Assembly (NCBI GenBank): GCA_021463865.1
Contig: JAJTXY010000014.1
Location: 41,701-105,700 of the forward strand
Direction: 5' to 3'
Source of the DNA: Anaerolineae bacterium
Lineage (GTDB): Bacteria; Chloroflexota; Anaerolineae; Aggregatilineales; J027
Length of the DNA stretch: 64,000 bases
Below, piece by piece: positions 36,921-45,981 of this stretch (position 1 is the stretch's first letter; each line of letters begins with the position of its first letter). A model generated the notes under the pieces. That model searched no databases. It saw only the letters and a program-made list of their open reading frames with translations, and was not told the origin of the DNA. A program made the position numbers and the translations under genes.

Positions 36921-37574
36921 ATGAATTTGCTCGACTATGTGCGTGTGCTGGTGCGGCGCGGCTGGATCATCATCCTTGCGATTATGATTACCGCCGGGGC
37001 CGCGTTCGGCTTTAGTAAGGCCCAAACGGTGGAATATCGCGCCACCCAAAAAGTGCTGCTGCTGCCTGCCCGAAACGACCTCGGCCTTTCGGAAACCCTA
37101 CGTATCTTGCTGCGAAGTTTTGTCGAATATTTGAATACCGACTCGGTAGCCAACAGCGTCATTGATACCCTCCAACTCGATATGCAGGCGGGGGATTTGC
37201 GCTCGAATACCACCATCAATTCTGACCCCACCACCTTGACCATTCAAATCGCAGTAGATTTGCCGGATGGCCCACAAGCCGCCGCGATTGCCACTGAATG
37301 GGGACGTGAGTTGGTCGCTTTCCGAGATCGAGAAAATAGCCAACTCACCCGCCAAGATCGTATTGAAGCCCAATTGCTGGATACCGCTACCTATGGTCAG
37401 CATCGGCCCAACACCCAAGTCAACGTACTGGCAGGTGCGATTCTAGGCCTCATCATTGGGTTTATCGCGGTGTTCGTTTTGGAATATCTGGAATCGAATA
37501 TTTTGCGCCGTGCTGAGGATGTGGAGCGATTGCTCGAAATCTCGTTGTTGGCGATTGTGCCGGAGGCCGAATAA
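36921..37574 (+). CDS. Wzz/YveK-like polysaccharide co-polymerase (second)
   Basis: About 217 residues, two transmembrane helices (about 15-33 and 168-190), and a cytoplasmic end with VLEYLESNILRRAEDVERLL. It is a paralogue in layout of the protein at 36083, but the sequences differ widely between the helices. It should work with the ATPase encoded four bases downstream: in Gram-positive systems a YwqC/CapA-type modulator activates the separate BY-kinase. The possible promoter just upstream suggests separate regulation from the restriction unit. Confidence 0.87.
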   Translation: MNLLDYVRVLVRRGWIIILAIMITAGAAFGFSKAQTVEYRATQKVLLLPARNDLGLSETLRILLRSFVEYLNTDSVANSVIDTLQLDMQAGDLRSNTTINSDPTTLTIQIAVDLPDGPQAAAIATEWGRELVAFRDRENSQLTRQDRIEAQLLDTATYGQHRPNTQVNVLAGAILGLIIGFIAVFVLEYLESNILRRAEDVERLLEISLLAIVPEAE

Positions 37575-37577
37575 ATC

Positions 37578-38234
37578 ATGGCTGTTGATTTGATTACCCT
37601 AAAAGACCCACGTTCACCAGCGTCGGATGCCTATCGCACCCTGCGAACCAATTTGCTATTTAGCAATCTCGACCAGCAAGTCATCACCATCGGCGTGACA
37701 TCTCCTGCACAGGACAATCATAAGAGCATTGCCACCGCCAATCTCGCCGTGACCCTCGCGCAAAGTGGTCGGCGAACGGTTTTGGTGGATGCCGATCTGC
37801 GCCGCCCCGAACAGCACACCGTTTGGGGTCTGCCCAACGAGCGCGGCCTGACGACGATGGTCTTAGAAAATAGCGCCCTCGAAAATCCGCCCGTAAACGA
37901 GACCGAAGTTGAAAATCTGTGGGTGCTGACCAGCGGCCCCTTACCCCCCAATCCAGTGGATGTGCTGGCTTCCGTGCGGATGGATAACGTCATTCAGCAA
38001 TTGATGAAATCGGCGGATTTTCTGGTGTTTGAAATGCCGCCTGTGCTGGTTGCCGCCGATGCGCTGGTCTTGGGGCAGAAACTCGGCGGGACGTTGTTGG
38101 TTGTTCAAGCCAATAAATCACGCCGCGACCACGCAACCCGTGCTAAACTTCAACTGGAACGGGTCGGCGTCCGATTATTAGGCGCAGTATTGTTGGACGC
38201 CAAACCAGACCGCACCTCCATGAGCTATCGTTAA
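37578..38234 (+). CDS. BY-kinase-like (CpsD/CapB) ATPase with degenerate Walker A
   Basis: About 218 residues. The start (DPRSPASDAYRTLRTNLLFS), the Walker A' strand (TVLVDADLRRPEQH) and the later LLVVQANKSRRDHATRAK match bacterial tyrosine kinases of capsule systems. The Walker A position, normally P-x-x-G-E-G-K-S/T, reads SPAQDNHKSI: the glycines are lost but a Lys-Ser pair remains. The C-terminus has just one tyrosine (SMSYR) instead of a tyrosine cluster. It may bind nucleotide poorly or serve as a structural regulator of the co-polymerase. It is adjacent to and probably acts with the wzz-like gene at 36921. Confidence 0.87.
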   Translation: MAVDLITLKDPRSPASDAYRTLRTNLLFSNLDQQVITIGVTSPAQDNHKSIATANLAVTLAQSGRRTVLVDADLRRPEQHTVWGLPNERGLTTMVLENSALENPPVNETEVENLWVLTSGPLPPNPVDVLASVRMDNVIQQLMKSADFLVFEMPPVLVAADALVLGQKLGGTLLVVQANKSRRDHATRAKLQLERVGVRLLGAVLLDAKPDRTSMSYR

Positions 38235-38316
38235 CGACAAAATAGATTGGGCATCTCAATATTATCATCAGATGCCGTTTCAAAATCGTGTTTTATAGAG
38301 AACAGAGGGGACGACC

Positions 38317-39393
38317 TTGAAAGGACTTATTCTCAGCGGCGGGAAAGGCACACGGCTTTATCCACTGACCTATACCCGCGCTAAACAACTTATTCCGGTT
38401 GCCAACAAGCCGGTACTGTTTCGTGTCATCGAAGCTATCCGCGACGCCGGTGTGGAAGAAATTGGCATTGTGATTGGCGATACCGGCCCGCAAGTACGTG
38501 AAGCCGTCGGTGATGGCAGCCAATTCGGCAACGTTCGCATTACCTATATCGAGCAAGATGCACCCGCAGGCTTAGCCCACGCCGTCAAAATCTCCCAAGA
38601 ATTTTTAGGTAATGACCGCTTTGTGATGTTCCTCGGTGACAATGTGCTGCAAGGCGGCATCAGCGAACTAATTAAAGATTTTGGCAACCACCCCGAATGG
38701 AACAGCCAAATTGTGTTGACTCCTGTGCGTGAGGCGCAATATTACGGGGTTGCCAAACTGCGTGAAAACGGCAGCATCGAATATCTGGTCGAAAAACCCG
38801 CCGACCCGCCTTCTAATTTGGCCCTCGTCGGCATTTATATGTTCGACCCGAATATCTTTAAGGCCGTCCATGCCATCAAACCCTCCAAACGTGGCGAATT
38901 GGAAATTACGGACGCGATTCAATGGCTGATTGAAAATGGTTATGTTGTGTTCCCCCACGTGCATCGCGGTTGGTGGATTGACACAGGCAAACCCCACGAC
39001 ATGCTCGACGCCAATGGTAAAGTTTTGGACGAACTCGTCCCGGTCATCAAGGGCTATGTGGATGCTGATTCGCTGGTGGATGATCGTGTCACCATTGAAG
39101 AGGGCGCAGAGGTCATCAATAGTGTGATTCGCGGGCCTGCCATCATCGGCAAAAATTCGCGCATCGTCAACAGTTTTATCGGCCCATTCACCAGTATTTA
39201 TTACAATGTCGTGGTCGAAAATAGCGAATTGGAACGCTGCCTTGTGTTGGAACACTGCCGGATCTCGAATGTTCCTGTACGGATCCAAGATAGCCTGATC
39301 GGACGTTATGCCGATGTCGGTGTTGCCGATTCCAAGCCCCATGCCTATAAAATGGTATTGGGCGATTATAGCCAAGTTCGTTTGTTGAAATAG
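38317..39393 (+). CDS. rmlA: Glucose-1-phosphate thymidylyltransferase, long form
   Basis: About 358 residues. The nucleotidyltransferase signature is LILSGGKGTRLYPLTYTRAK at the start, followed by KPVLF, FLGDNVLQGG and EKPADPPSN. The C-terminal 110 residues form a hexapeptide left-handed helix (VINSVIRGPAIIGKNSRIVN), as in the long RmlA class. It makes dTDP-glucose from glucose-1-phosphate and dTTP, the first step to dTDP-rhamnose. The start is a TTG at 38317: AGAGGGG lies seven to eight bases upstream, and the family begins exactly there. RmlB follows 23 bp later; RmlC and RmlD are not in this window. Confidence 0.9.
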   Translation: MKGLILSGGKGTRLYPLTYTRAKQLIPVANKPVLFRVIEAIRDAGVEEIGIVIGDTGPQVREAVGDGSQFGNVRITYIEQDAPAGLAHAVKISQEFLGNDRFVMFLGDNVLQGGISELIKDFGNHPEWNSQIVLTPVREAQYYGVAKLRENGSIEYLVEKPADPPSNLALVGIYMFDPNIFKAVHAIKPSKRGELEITDAIQWLIENGYVVFPHVHRGWWIDTGKPHDMLDANGKVLDELVPVIKGYVDADSLVDDRVTIEEGAEVINSVIRGPAIIGKNSRIVNSFIGPFTSIYYNVVVENSELERCLVLEHCRISNVPVRIQDSLIGRYADVGVADSKPHAYKMVLGDYSQVRLLK

Positions 39394-39416
39394 CCAGTCT
39401 GAGGAATTGAACCACA

Positions 39417-40442
39417 ATGAAGAACATTCTCGTTACGGGCGGAGCCGGATTTATCGGCAGTGCCTTTGTGCGCCGCATGGTCAAAAAATATCCCGACTAC
39501 AACATTATTGTGTTGGATAAACTGACCTACGCAGGCAATCTCGATAATCTGCTGGAAGTGGATGATGAACCCAATTATCGCTTTGAAAAGGGCGACATTG
39601 CCCATGAAGAAACTGTCCAGCGTGTTTTGAAAGATCATCAGATTGATGCGGTAGTCAATTTCGCCGCCGAGTCGCATGTAGACCGCAGCATTTTGAATCC
39701 CCACGCTTTTGTACATACCGATGTGGTCGGGGTGTATATTCTGCTCGAAACCTGCCGCAAATTGGGTATCAATCGCTTCCACCATGTTTCGACGGATGAG
39801 GTCTATGGCAGTATCCCCGAAGGTTATTTCAAAGAAGGTGATCCGCTGGAACCCAACAGCCCCTATGCCGCCAGTAAAGCGGGGGGTGAGTTGATGTTAC
39901 GGGCCTATCAAGTGACCTATGGAATGCACACTACCGTGACGCGCGGCAGCAACACTTTTGGCCCGTATCAATATCCTGAAAAAATCGCGCCGTTCTTCAT
40001 CACCGAGGCAATTGATAACCGCCCCCTACCGCTGTATGGGGATGGGATGCAAGTGCGCGACTGGCTGCATGTAGACGACCACGCCGACGGGATTGATTTG
40101 ATTTTGCATAAGGGCGCTCCCGGTGAGATTTATAACATCGGCGGCGAAAATGAGCGGCACAACATTGAAATTACCAAGCTAATTTTGGAAACGCTCGGCA
40201 AGCCTGAAAGCCTGATCAAATATGTCACTGATCGTCCGGGTCATGACCGTCGCTATGCCCTGACGAATGACAAACTACGGGCGCATTTTGGCTGGCATCC
40301 GGCAACGGACTTTGAAACCGCCATGCGTCAAACCATTCAGTGGTATATTGATAACGAATGGTGGTGGCGCAAAATCAAGACTGGCGAGTATCTCGAATAT
40401 TACAAACAGCAGTACGAAGATCGCCTCGCCCAAGCAAAATAG
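39417..40442 (+). CDS. rmlB: dTDP-glucose 4,6-dehydratase
   Basis: About 341 residues, an extended short-chain dehydrogenase. NAD binding: LVTGGAGFIGSAFV. Catalytic residues: HVSTDEVYGS (Thr, Asp, Glu) and SPYAASKAGGE (Tyr-x3-Lys). Also present are NFAAESHVDRSI and NTFGPYQYPEKIAP, typical of RmlB. It turns dTDP-glucose into dTDP-4-keto-6-deoxyglucose. GAGGA precedes the ATG. The enzyme works in the cytosol and supplies deoxysugars for the surface polysaccharide. Confidence 0.95.
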   Translation: MKNILVTGGAGFIGSAFVRRMVKKYPDYNIIVLDKLTYAGNLDNLLEVDDEPNYRFEKGDIAHEETVQRVLKDHQIDAVVNFAAESHVDRSILNPHAFVHTDVVGVYILLETCRKLGINRFHHVSTDEVYGSIPEGYFKEGDPLEPNSPYAASKAGGELMLRAYQVTYGMHTTVTRGSNTFGPYQYPEKIAPFFITEAIDNRPLPLYGDGMQVRDWLHVDDHADGIDLILHKGAPGEIYNIGGENERHNIEITKLILETLGKPESLIKYVTDRPGHDRRYALTNDKLRAHFGWHPATDFETAMRQTIQWYIDNEWWWRKIKTGEYLEYYKQQYEDRLAQAK

Positions 40443-40452
40443 GCCAAAATCG

Positions 40453-40475
40453 GGGGCGGTTGTTATAATCGCCCC
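40453..40475 (+). promoter_or_regulatory. GC-rich palindrome containing a -10-like TATAAT
   Basis: GGGGCG (40453-40458) pairs with CGCCCC (40470-40475). TATAAT at 40464-40469 fills the loop side and lies 35 bp before the preferred yihY-like start. It is reminiscent of the element at 36872. It could also be a terminator of rmlB, but no T run follows. Confidence 0.45.
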
Positions 40476-40504
40476 TAAAATCATTCTTGAGGGCTGAAAA
40501 GCTG

Positions 40505-41503
40505 GTGAAGCGATTATTTGATAGAACGTTCTGGAAATACCTCTGGCTGTCTATCAGTCGTCCGGTTGAACGGATGTTGGTTCGGCTAAATAACATGACG
40601 GATGGCTTGCTTGGGGAGTTATTTCACGCCGTCTATCGCTTTACCAAATATGGCCCACACGAGGCCGCTGCCCTCTCCTACTATGCCCTGTTTTCATTAT
40701 TCCCTCTGATTCTGCTGATCATTGTGTTGGGTGTCTCCATTGTGGGTGATTCAGCCCGTACACAGGTTGGGGATGTCTTGGCGCTGTTTTTCCCCGGCGA
40801 AACGGCGGCGGTGCTGCAAGATGGCATCACGCTGGCCCTTGACGAAAGAGGCTCGGTTAGTCTATTTGCTGCGATTACATTGGTATGGTCGTCCAGCAGT
40901 CTGTTTGGTAACTTGGAAGCGGTGTTGGGGCGAACCTTTGGCGTTCCGACAGGCCGCAAAATATATGAGCGCCGTCTGATTGGGGTGTTTATGATTAGCA
41001 CCTTCATCATCTTCTTGGTCGCCTCCCTCATCACAAATCTGTTATTCAGCTTTTTGAATCTATTGTTTTTGAATCAATTTAATACGTGGCTACGCATGGC
41101 AAGCCTTTTTATCCCAACCGCCTTTAATGCCGCTATTTTTGCGATGCTCTATGGGTTTTTGCCGCGTCGTGCCCGTTTGCGTTGGGATGCCATTCTGCCC
41201 TCGGCTTTGCTTGGTGGGTTGGCGTTTGAGCTTGCCAAGCGGGTCTTTGTCTACTACCTCTCCAATATTTCGACCCTAAACTATATCTATGGCTCGGTGA
41301 CAACGGTGGTCGTCTTTATGCTGTGGGCCTACTATACATTCTCATTGGTCTTGATTGGCGCGGAAATCTGCGTAGCGCTCAATGAATGGCTGGGGCCGCA
41401 GTTGACTTCCATTCGTGAAGAAAGCCAACCGCCAACCTTGATGTTAAGCGGGCAGATTTTCCCACCGCGCCTGAATCCACCTGACCAAGACACTCGTCCC
41501 TAA
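40505..41503 (+). CDS. YihY/BrkB family membrane protein
   Basis: About 332 residues, six predicted transmembrane segments, with the family opening near FTKYGPHEAAALSYYALFSL and a late signature YGSVTTVVVFMLWAYYTFSL ahead of the last segment. The family is found in most bacteria; its transport role is unresolved, and it is no longer regarded as an RNase (RNase BN was a misassignment). The frame opens with a TTG at 40487; the GTG at 40505 is preferred because GAGGG and a purine-rich stretch lie upstream and a TTG at 40487 would be within a dozen bases of the putative transcription start. Uncertain by 18 bases. Confidence 0.85.
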   Translation: MKRLFDRTFWKYLWLSISRPVERMLVRLNNMTDGLLGELFHAVYRFTKYGPHEAAALSYYALFSLFPLILLIIVLGVSIVGDSARTQVGDVLALFFPGETAAVLQDGITLALDERGSVSLFAAITLVWSSSSLFGNLEAVLGRTFGVPTGRKIYERRLIGVFMISTFIIFLVASLITNLLFSFLNLLFLNQFNTWLRMASLFIPTAFNAAIFAMLYGFLPRRARLRWDAILPSALLGGLAFELAKRVFVYYLSNISTLNYIYGSVTTVVVFMLWAYYTFSLVLIGAEICVALNEWLGPQLTSIREESQPPTLMLSGQIFPPRLNPPDQDTRP

Positions 41504-41522
41504 ATCATATAATGCAAAAACC

Positions 41523-44111
41523 ATGAGACTACGCCAAAAAACGCTCCTTATCATCGTCCTTACGTTGGTTAGCATGGTCATGCTGCTGGTGGGGGCTTCC
41601 CAATTCATTCTGCTAGATAGCTATCGTCAATTGGAAGAGGATGATTCAAAACAAAACGTCCAACGGGCGAAAAATGCTATCCAAGTGAATGTGGATGACC
41701 TAAGAAAATCAACCGTTGACTATGCCGCATGGGACGAAACGTGGCAATTCGCGCAAGGTCGTTATCCAGAGCACATTGAGACGAATCTGCACGCGGATGT
41801 TTTTAAAACCATCCAAACCGACATCCTCATCATTTTGGATGTGGATGGAAACGTCATCCACGATGCTGAATTGGACAGCGCCACCGATGAACTGATACCA
41901 CTGTCCCAAGAAGTCGTTGATAATATCCTTGCTTTTCCATTCTTCACCACCTATCAACGAACCGATCAGAGCACAAGCGGGATCGTGCTGTTCAACAACA
42001 CCCCCTTATTAGTCGCCTCCGCCCCCATCATTACCAGCACCCGCGCCGGGCCAATCACTGGGACATTTATTTGGGGACGCTATATAGATGAAGCACAGAT
42101 CGCAGCGTTAGCGGAAACCCTGAAGCTGTCATTGGAAATCTATCCCATCGATGCCCCACTCCCAGCCGATTTTAAACAAGCCCAATTGGAGTTAGAGTCT
42201 GGCAATGCCATTTTTGTTGACCCCCTGAACGAAAATCGGGTGGCGGGTTACGCAGTGATAGACGATGTGGCGGGTAATCCTGCGCTTCTAGTACGAGTAG
42301 ATCAAGCCCGTGATATTTATGAACAGGGCCAACGCACCTTACTCTATTTCGCCCTTGCACTGGTCGGTATTGGAGTGGTTGTTGGAGTGGCAATGTGGAC
42401 TTTGGTAGATCGGGTGCTGGTCAAACGGCTGACTCAATTTGGCATGACCGTTCAAGCTATCGGCGAACATGGTAATTTATCCGAACGAGTAGTCCTTAGT
42501 GGGACAGACGAAATCACCATACTAGGTCAAGAGATCAACGCGATGTTGGGGGCGCTCGAAAAAACCACTTCCGAACTGCGCCATGCCAAAGAAGAAGCTG
42601 AGGCCGCCAATCGAGCCAAAAGCACCTTCCTTGCCAATATGAGCCACGAATTACGCACCCCCATGAACGCGATTATTGGTTACAGCGAGTTAATTATCAA
42701 AGGCACCTATGGCCCGGTCACCGAAAAGCAAGTTCATCGGCTGGATCGGGTGGTCGAAAATGGACGGCATTTGCTGAGTTTGATTAATGATGTGCTAGAT
42801 TTGAGCAAAATTGAAGCAGGCCGGATGGAACTCCATCTCGAAACCTTCGCCATTGAAGACTTGCTGCAAACAGTGATCGAATCTGTCCGTCCTTTGTCGG
42901 AGCGCAACCAAAACACGCTAAATGTCAATATCGCGCCAAATCTGGGTCATATCCACGCTGACTTGACAAAAGTGCGGCAGGTCTTGTTTAACCTTCTCAG
43001 CAATGCCGCCAAGTTTACCGATGCAGGCACCATTTCACTGACCGCCCAATCCCAAATGAAAGGCAATCGGGCTGGTTTCCAATTTACGGTGCAAGACACT
43101 GGAATTGGAATTCCACTTGAGCACCAAGATCGCCTATTCCAAGAATTTATGCAGGCTGATAGTAGCACGACCCGTCAGTTCGGGGGTACGGGGCTTGGGT
43201 TAGCCATTACGCGCCGTTTCTGCCAGATGATGGGCGGCAATATAGAATTTACAAGTGCTGAGGGTCAGGGTTCGACCTTCACAGTTTGGCTGCCCCAAGT
43301 CGTTGAACCTGTTGGCGTTGTTACCTCTGCCGCTGCGCCTGCCAGTACCGCCGTCAAGTCAACGGGAGATCACCGTCCGGTGTTAGTCGTGGATGATGAC
43401 GCTGCTACCCGCGAATTGATTGAATATCATCTCAAAGAAGAAGGGTTACCTGTCGTTACGGCCCAAAATGGACAGGAGGCACTACGGCTGGCGAAAGAAA
43501 TCCATCCCATCGCCATTACCCTCGATATCGTGATGCCTGAGATGGATGGCTGGAATGTCTTGACCCGTCTCAAAGCTGACCCTGAATCGGCCCACATCCC
43601 GGTTGTGATCTTGACCATTCGTGATGATAAAAACGTCGGCTATGCACTGGGAGCAACCGATTTTCTCACCAAACCGATTGATCGTGATCGGTTGATTGGG
43701 GTACTCAAACGCTATGATTGTGCCCAACCACCTTGTCCGGTATTGATTGTAGAAGATGACTTGAATACACGCACGATGCTGGCAGATATGGTCAAAACTG
43801 AGGGCTGGCAGGTCATGGAGGCTGCAAATGGACGTGAAGGCTGGCAGCGCATGGAAGAAAATCAGCCCGCCCTTATCCTGCTCGATCTAATGATGCCAGA
43901 GGTAGATGGCTTCCAATTTTTAGAGAAAGTGCGTCATCATGAGGCATGGCAGCATATTCCAGTGATTGTCGTCACCGCAATGGACTTAAGTAGCGAGGAT
44001 CGCCAGCGGTTGCACGGCAGCGTTGAAAAAATTATTCAAAAAGGGGCGTATGGTCGGGATGCTTTATTGGGCGAAATTCGACGGTTGGTGGCGGCTTATG
44101 TTCAAAAGTAG
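41523..44111 (+). CDS. CHASE4-HAMP hybrid histidine kinase with two receiver domains
   Basis: About 862 residues. A transmembrane helix (about 9-31) and another (about 272-294) flank an external CHASE4 sensor (DYAAWDETWQFAQG). HAMP (about 298-348) leads to HisKA with H375 in NMSHELRTPMNAI, and HATPase (about 480-593) with NLLSNAAKFTD, DTGIGI and GTGLGL. Two receiver domains follow, with phosphorylatable D668 (ITLDIVMPEMDG) and D788 (ILLDLMMPEVDG). The second has KG instead of KP after its conserved lysine. No DNA-binding output is present, so the signal must leave by phosphotransfer. The ATG overlaps nothing; a TATAAT at 41508-41513 lies only nine bases upstream. Confidence 0.95.
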   Translation: MRLRQKTLLIIVLTLVSMVMLLVGASQFILLDSYRQLEEDDSKQNVQRAKNAIQVNVDDLRKSTVDYAAWDETWQFAQGRYPEHIETNLHADVFKTIQTDILIILDVDGNVIHDAELDSATDELIPLSQEVVDNILAFPFFTTYQRTDQSTSGIVLFNNTPLLVASAPIITSTRAGPITGTFIWGRYIDEAQIAALAETLKLSLEIYPIDAPLPADFKQAQLELESGNAIFVDPLNENRVAGYAVIDDVAGNPALLVRVDQARDIYEQGQRTLLYFALALVGIGVVVGVAMWTLVDRVLVKRLTQFGMTVQAIGEHGNLSERVVLSGTDEITILGQEINAMLGALEKTTSELRHAKEEAEAANRAKSTFLANMSHELRTPMNAIIGYSELIIKGTYGPVTEKQVHRLDRVVENGRHLLSLINDVLDLSKIEAGRMELHLETFAIEDLLQTVIESVRPLSERNQNTLNVNIAPNLGHIHADLTKVRQVLFNLLSNAAKFTDAGTISLTAQSQMKGNRAGFQFTVQDTGIGIPLEHQDRLFQEFMQADSSTTRQFGGTGLGLAITRRFCQMMGGNIEFTSAEGQGSTFTVWLPQVVEPVGVVTSAAAPASTAVKSTGDHRPVLVVDDDAATRELIEYHLKEEGLPVVTAQNGQEALRLAKEIHPIAITLDIVMPEMDGWNVLTRLKADPESAHIPVVILTIRDDKNVGYALGATDFLTKPIDRDRLIGVLKRYDCAQPPCPVLIVEDDLNTRTMLADMVKTEGWQVMEAANGREGWQRMEENQPALILLDLMMPEVDGFQFLEKVRHHEAWQHIPVIVVTAMDLSSEDRQRLHGSVEKIIQKGAYGRDALLGEIRRLVAAYVQK

Positions 44112-45465
44112 TCGTTTTTTTGGCCTATTGGTTGCCATTATTCTTTTTCTAGCCCACCCATCGGTGGTATCACAAGCTCAATCAAATCCTCTCTATATCG
44201 TCTATATCAATGATCAAGCAGGTCTTTCACTGATTACCCTCTCATCGGCGGGGTGGAGTCCGCCGCAACCCTTTGTCGCCGCGATTGACCTACCCGTTTA
44301 TGCCCTGCACGCCTCACCCGATGGGCAAAAAATCGCGGTGATCTATGCTCAACCCTATGCCAATGGCTCCCCTGTCTTGCTGAAAGTGTTCAGCGTGCCT
44401 AACGCCGCCCTGCTATTTGAACAGAACTTACTTCCAGCCAATCTTCCTATTTTCACCGAACCTGACTTGGGCAATCCCTTGTATGAAATGGCGCGGGCTG
44501 TCACCACCGCTGCTTGGTCGCCTGATGGACAGCGGTTAGCGTTCGTATCCGGGCAAGACGGCATCAGCGCCAATATCTACCTAGTGGATTTTGCTGCCGA
44601 CCCCATCCCCGCCCTTCTTGAAAATCATGCTGGTGCAGCAACCTTTCTCAGTTGGTCACCAGATGGCCGTTGGTTGACCTACAGCGATTTAAAAACGTTT
44701 GGTGGGGCAGGTTACATCAGCCGGGGAATTTACGCAATGCGCCCAACCGATGGACAAACCCTGAGATTGGACGATGGGACGCTTTATCCAAATGATGTCA
44801 CCCGTGTAGGCTGGCGTGGGACCGATACCTTGCTTTTTTCACCTCCCAGCTACACCGCCGGGGCACGCGGTCTCTATGGGTGGAATTTGAGCAACGGGAC
44901 GACCACCGCCTATTTACCGGAAGCATCAGAAAATACGCTGCCGGTCTATGACCCCATAAGCGATATTGCCGCGTTTGCCGTTCCATCCCAAGCCATCAGT
45001 TTGGTTTTTGAGCCGGGAATTTATGTTATGGCGCTGGCGTCCAATACTCCTGTTCAAATTACAACAGGTGATTGGTACGATGTGCGATTGGTCAGCACAT
45101 CTTATTTTCAAGCGGTTGGTGGAATGGGCGAAATTTTGATTAACGGCCAAACCTATCAACAAAACAGCCTGCCCGTTGGCGAACTAGGCACATTTGTCAC
45201 GCCCAACCTCAGCGGCGCAGCGGTTTATTTTAACGATGGCATCCAACTCAGCGGACTGGATGGCAGCAACCCCGCCAAACTCCCCATCGAAGGCGCATTA
45301 CCCCCCACATGGTCACCGGATGGTCAATGGTTTATCACCTATGGCTTTACCAGTTCGGGTGCGGGTTTGTTGAGTGTGGATGTCTCAACCCAAGTGGCGA
45401 CCCTGCTGGATACGACGGCTGCTATTGGTGGTCTGTGGGCGTTGGTGTTTGATACCACACCCTAA
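44098..45465 (+). CDS. Secreted TolB/WD40-like beta-propeller protein
   Basis: About 455 residues. A signal peptide (MFKSSRFFGLLVAIILFLAH, cut after SQAQS or nearby) leads to a protein with repeated SPDGQ/KIAVIY, WSPDGQRLAFVSG, SWSPDGRWLTYSD and TWSPDGQWFITYG motifs, the TolB-like beta-propeller pattern. The function is probably ligand or protein binding outside the cytoplasmic membrane. The reading frame extends upstream to 44023, inside the kinase gene, but the signal peptide fixes the ATG at 44098, overlapping the kinase stop by 14 bases. This overlap suggests coupling; it might present a ligand to the CHASE4 sensor, which is speculation. Confidence 0.85.
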   Translation: MFKSSRFFGLLVAIILFLAHPSVVSQAQSNPLYIVYINDQAGLSLITLSSAGWSPPQPFVAAIDLPVYALHASPDGQKIAVIYAQPYANGSPVLLKVFSVPNAALLFEQNLLPANLPIFTEPDLGNPLYEMARAVTTAAWSPDGQRLAFVSGQDGISANIYLVDFAADPIPALLENHAGAATFLSWSPDGRWLTYSDLKTFGGAGYISRGIYAMRPTDGQTLRLDDGTLYPNDVTRVGWRGTDTLLFSPPSYTAGARGLYGWNLSNGTTTAYLPEASENTLPVYDPISDIAAFAVPSQAISLVFEPGIYVMALASNTPVQITTGDWYDVRLVSTSYFQAVGGMGEILINGQTYQQNSLPVGELGTFVTPNLSGAAVYFNDGIQLSGLDGSNPAKLPIEGALPPTWSPDGQWFITYGFTSSGAGLLSVDVSTQVATLLDTTAAIGGLWALVFDTTP

Positions 45466-45591
45466 AAATTCGCCCGACCCCAATTAAGCGAACCCCACGA
45501 CTTAAATAAAGGTAGCGCCTTAAAAGGTTTAGGTTAAAATACCCCTACTGCATTTTGGAATTTTTACCCAAGCCGATAAGGAAATAGACCA

Positions 45592-45864
45592 ATGGCGGAT
45601 ATTCGCAACACACAAGAGATTTTTGGCGATTTTATTGGCAGCTTGTTGACGATGGGTGAGCGGGGCGTAGAAGCTCTCATCATCACCCGCGCGGTTGCCC
45701 GCAGTCTGATTCGCAAAGGCATCCTGACCGAACAAGAATTGCTGGACACCATGCGTGAAATCTTGGCACAGGAAGTCGCTAAAAATCAGGAAAGCCAGTT
45801 TGTCATGGAAAAATATAAGGAATTACTGGAAAGTTTAGGGCGTGGTGGGGCAACTGGCGAATAA
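45592..45864 (+). CDS. Small helical protein of unknown function
   Basis: 90 residues, predicted fully helical: MADIRNTQEIFGDFIGSLLT, then ALIITRAVARSLIRKGILTE and a charged C-terminal helix (EKYKELLESL). There are no cysteines or membrane segments. AAGGA lies ten bases before the ATG and an AT-rich block (45510-45545) upstream may be its promoter. The composition and reading frame look genuine, but I do not recognise the family. It is a stand-alone gene between the beta-propeller and TPR genes. Confidence 0.65.
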   Translation: MADIRNTQEIFGDFIGSLLTMGERGVEALIITRAVARSLIRKGILTEQELLDTMREILAQEVAKNQESQFVMEKYKELLESLGRGGATGE

Positions 45865-45981
45865 GTCCATCCAAACAAACGACCTAGACTTTCCTCTGAT
45901 GCACCGAACCTATACAATTATGCAGATGGGTAGTGTAACTCCCCAGACACACGCCGCGAGTTCGGGACGGTTCGGAAGTAT

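Noticed and set aside
38668..39417. A 249-codon minus-strand frame over rmlA
   Set aside because: Fully antisense to a well-conserved enzyme; no motif of its own.
40453..40475. Reading the palindrome after rmlB as a standard intrinsic terminator
   Set aside because: The stem is good, but no T run follows on either strand and a TATAAT occupies it; kept as a possible promoter element instead.
44023..44097. Upstream extension of the beta-propeller gene into the kinase gene
   Set aside because: The signal peptide begins at the ATG at 44098; the extension reads through conserved kinase receiver codons in another frame.
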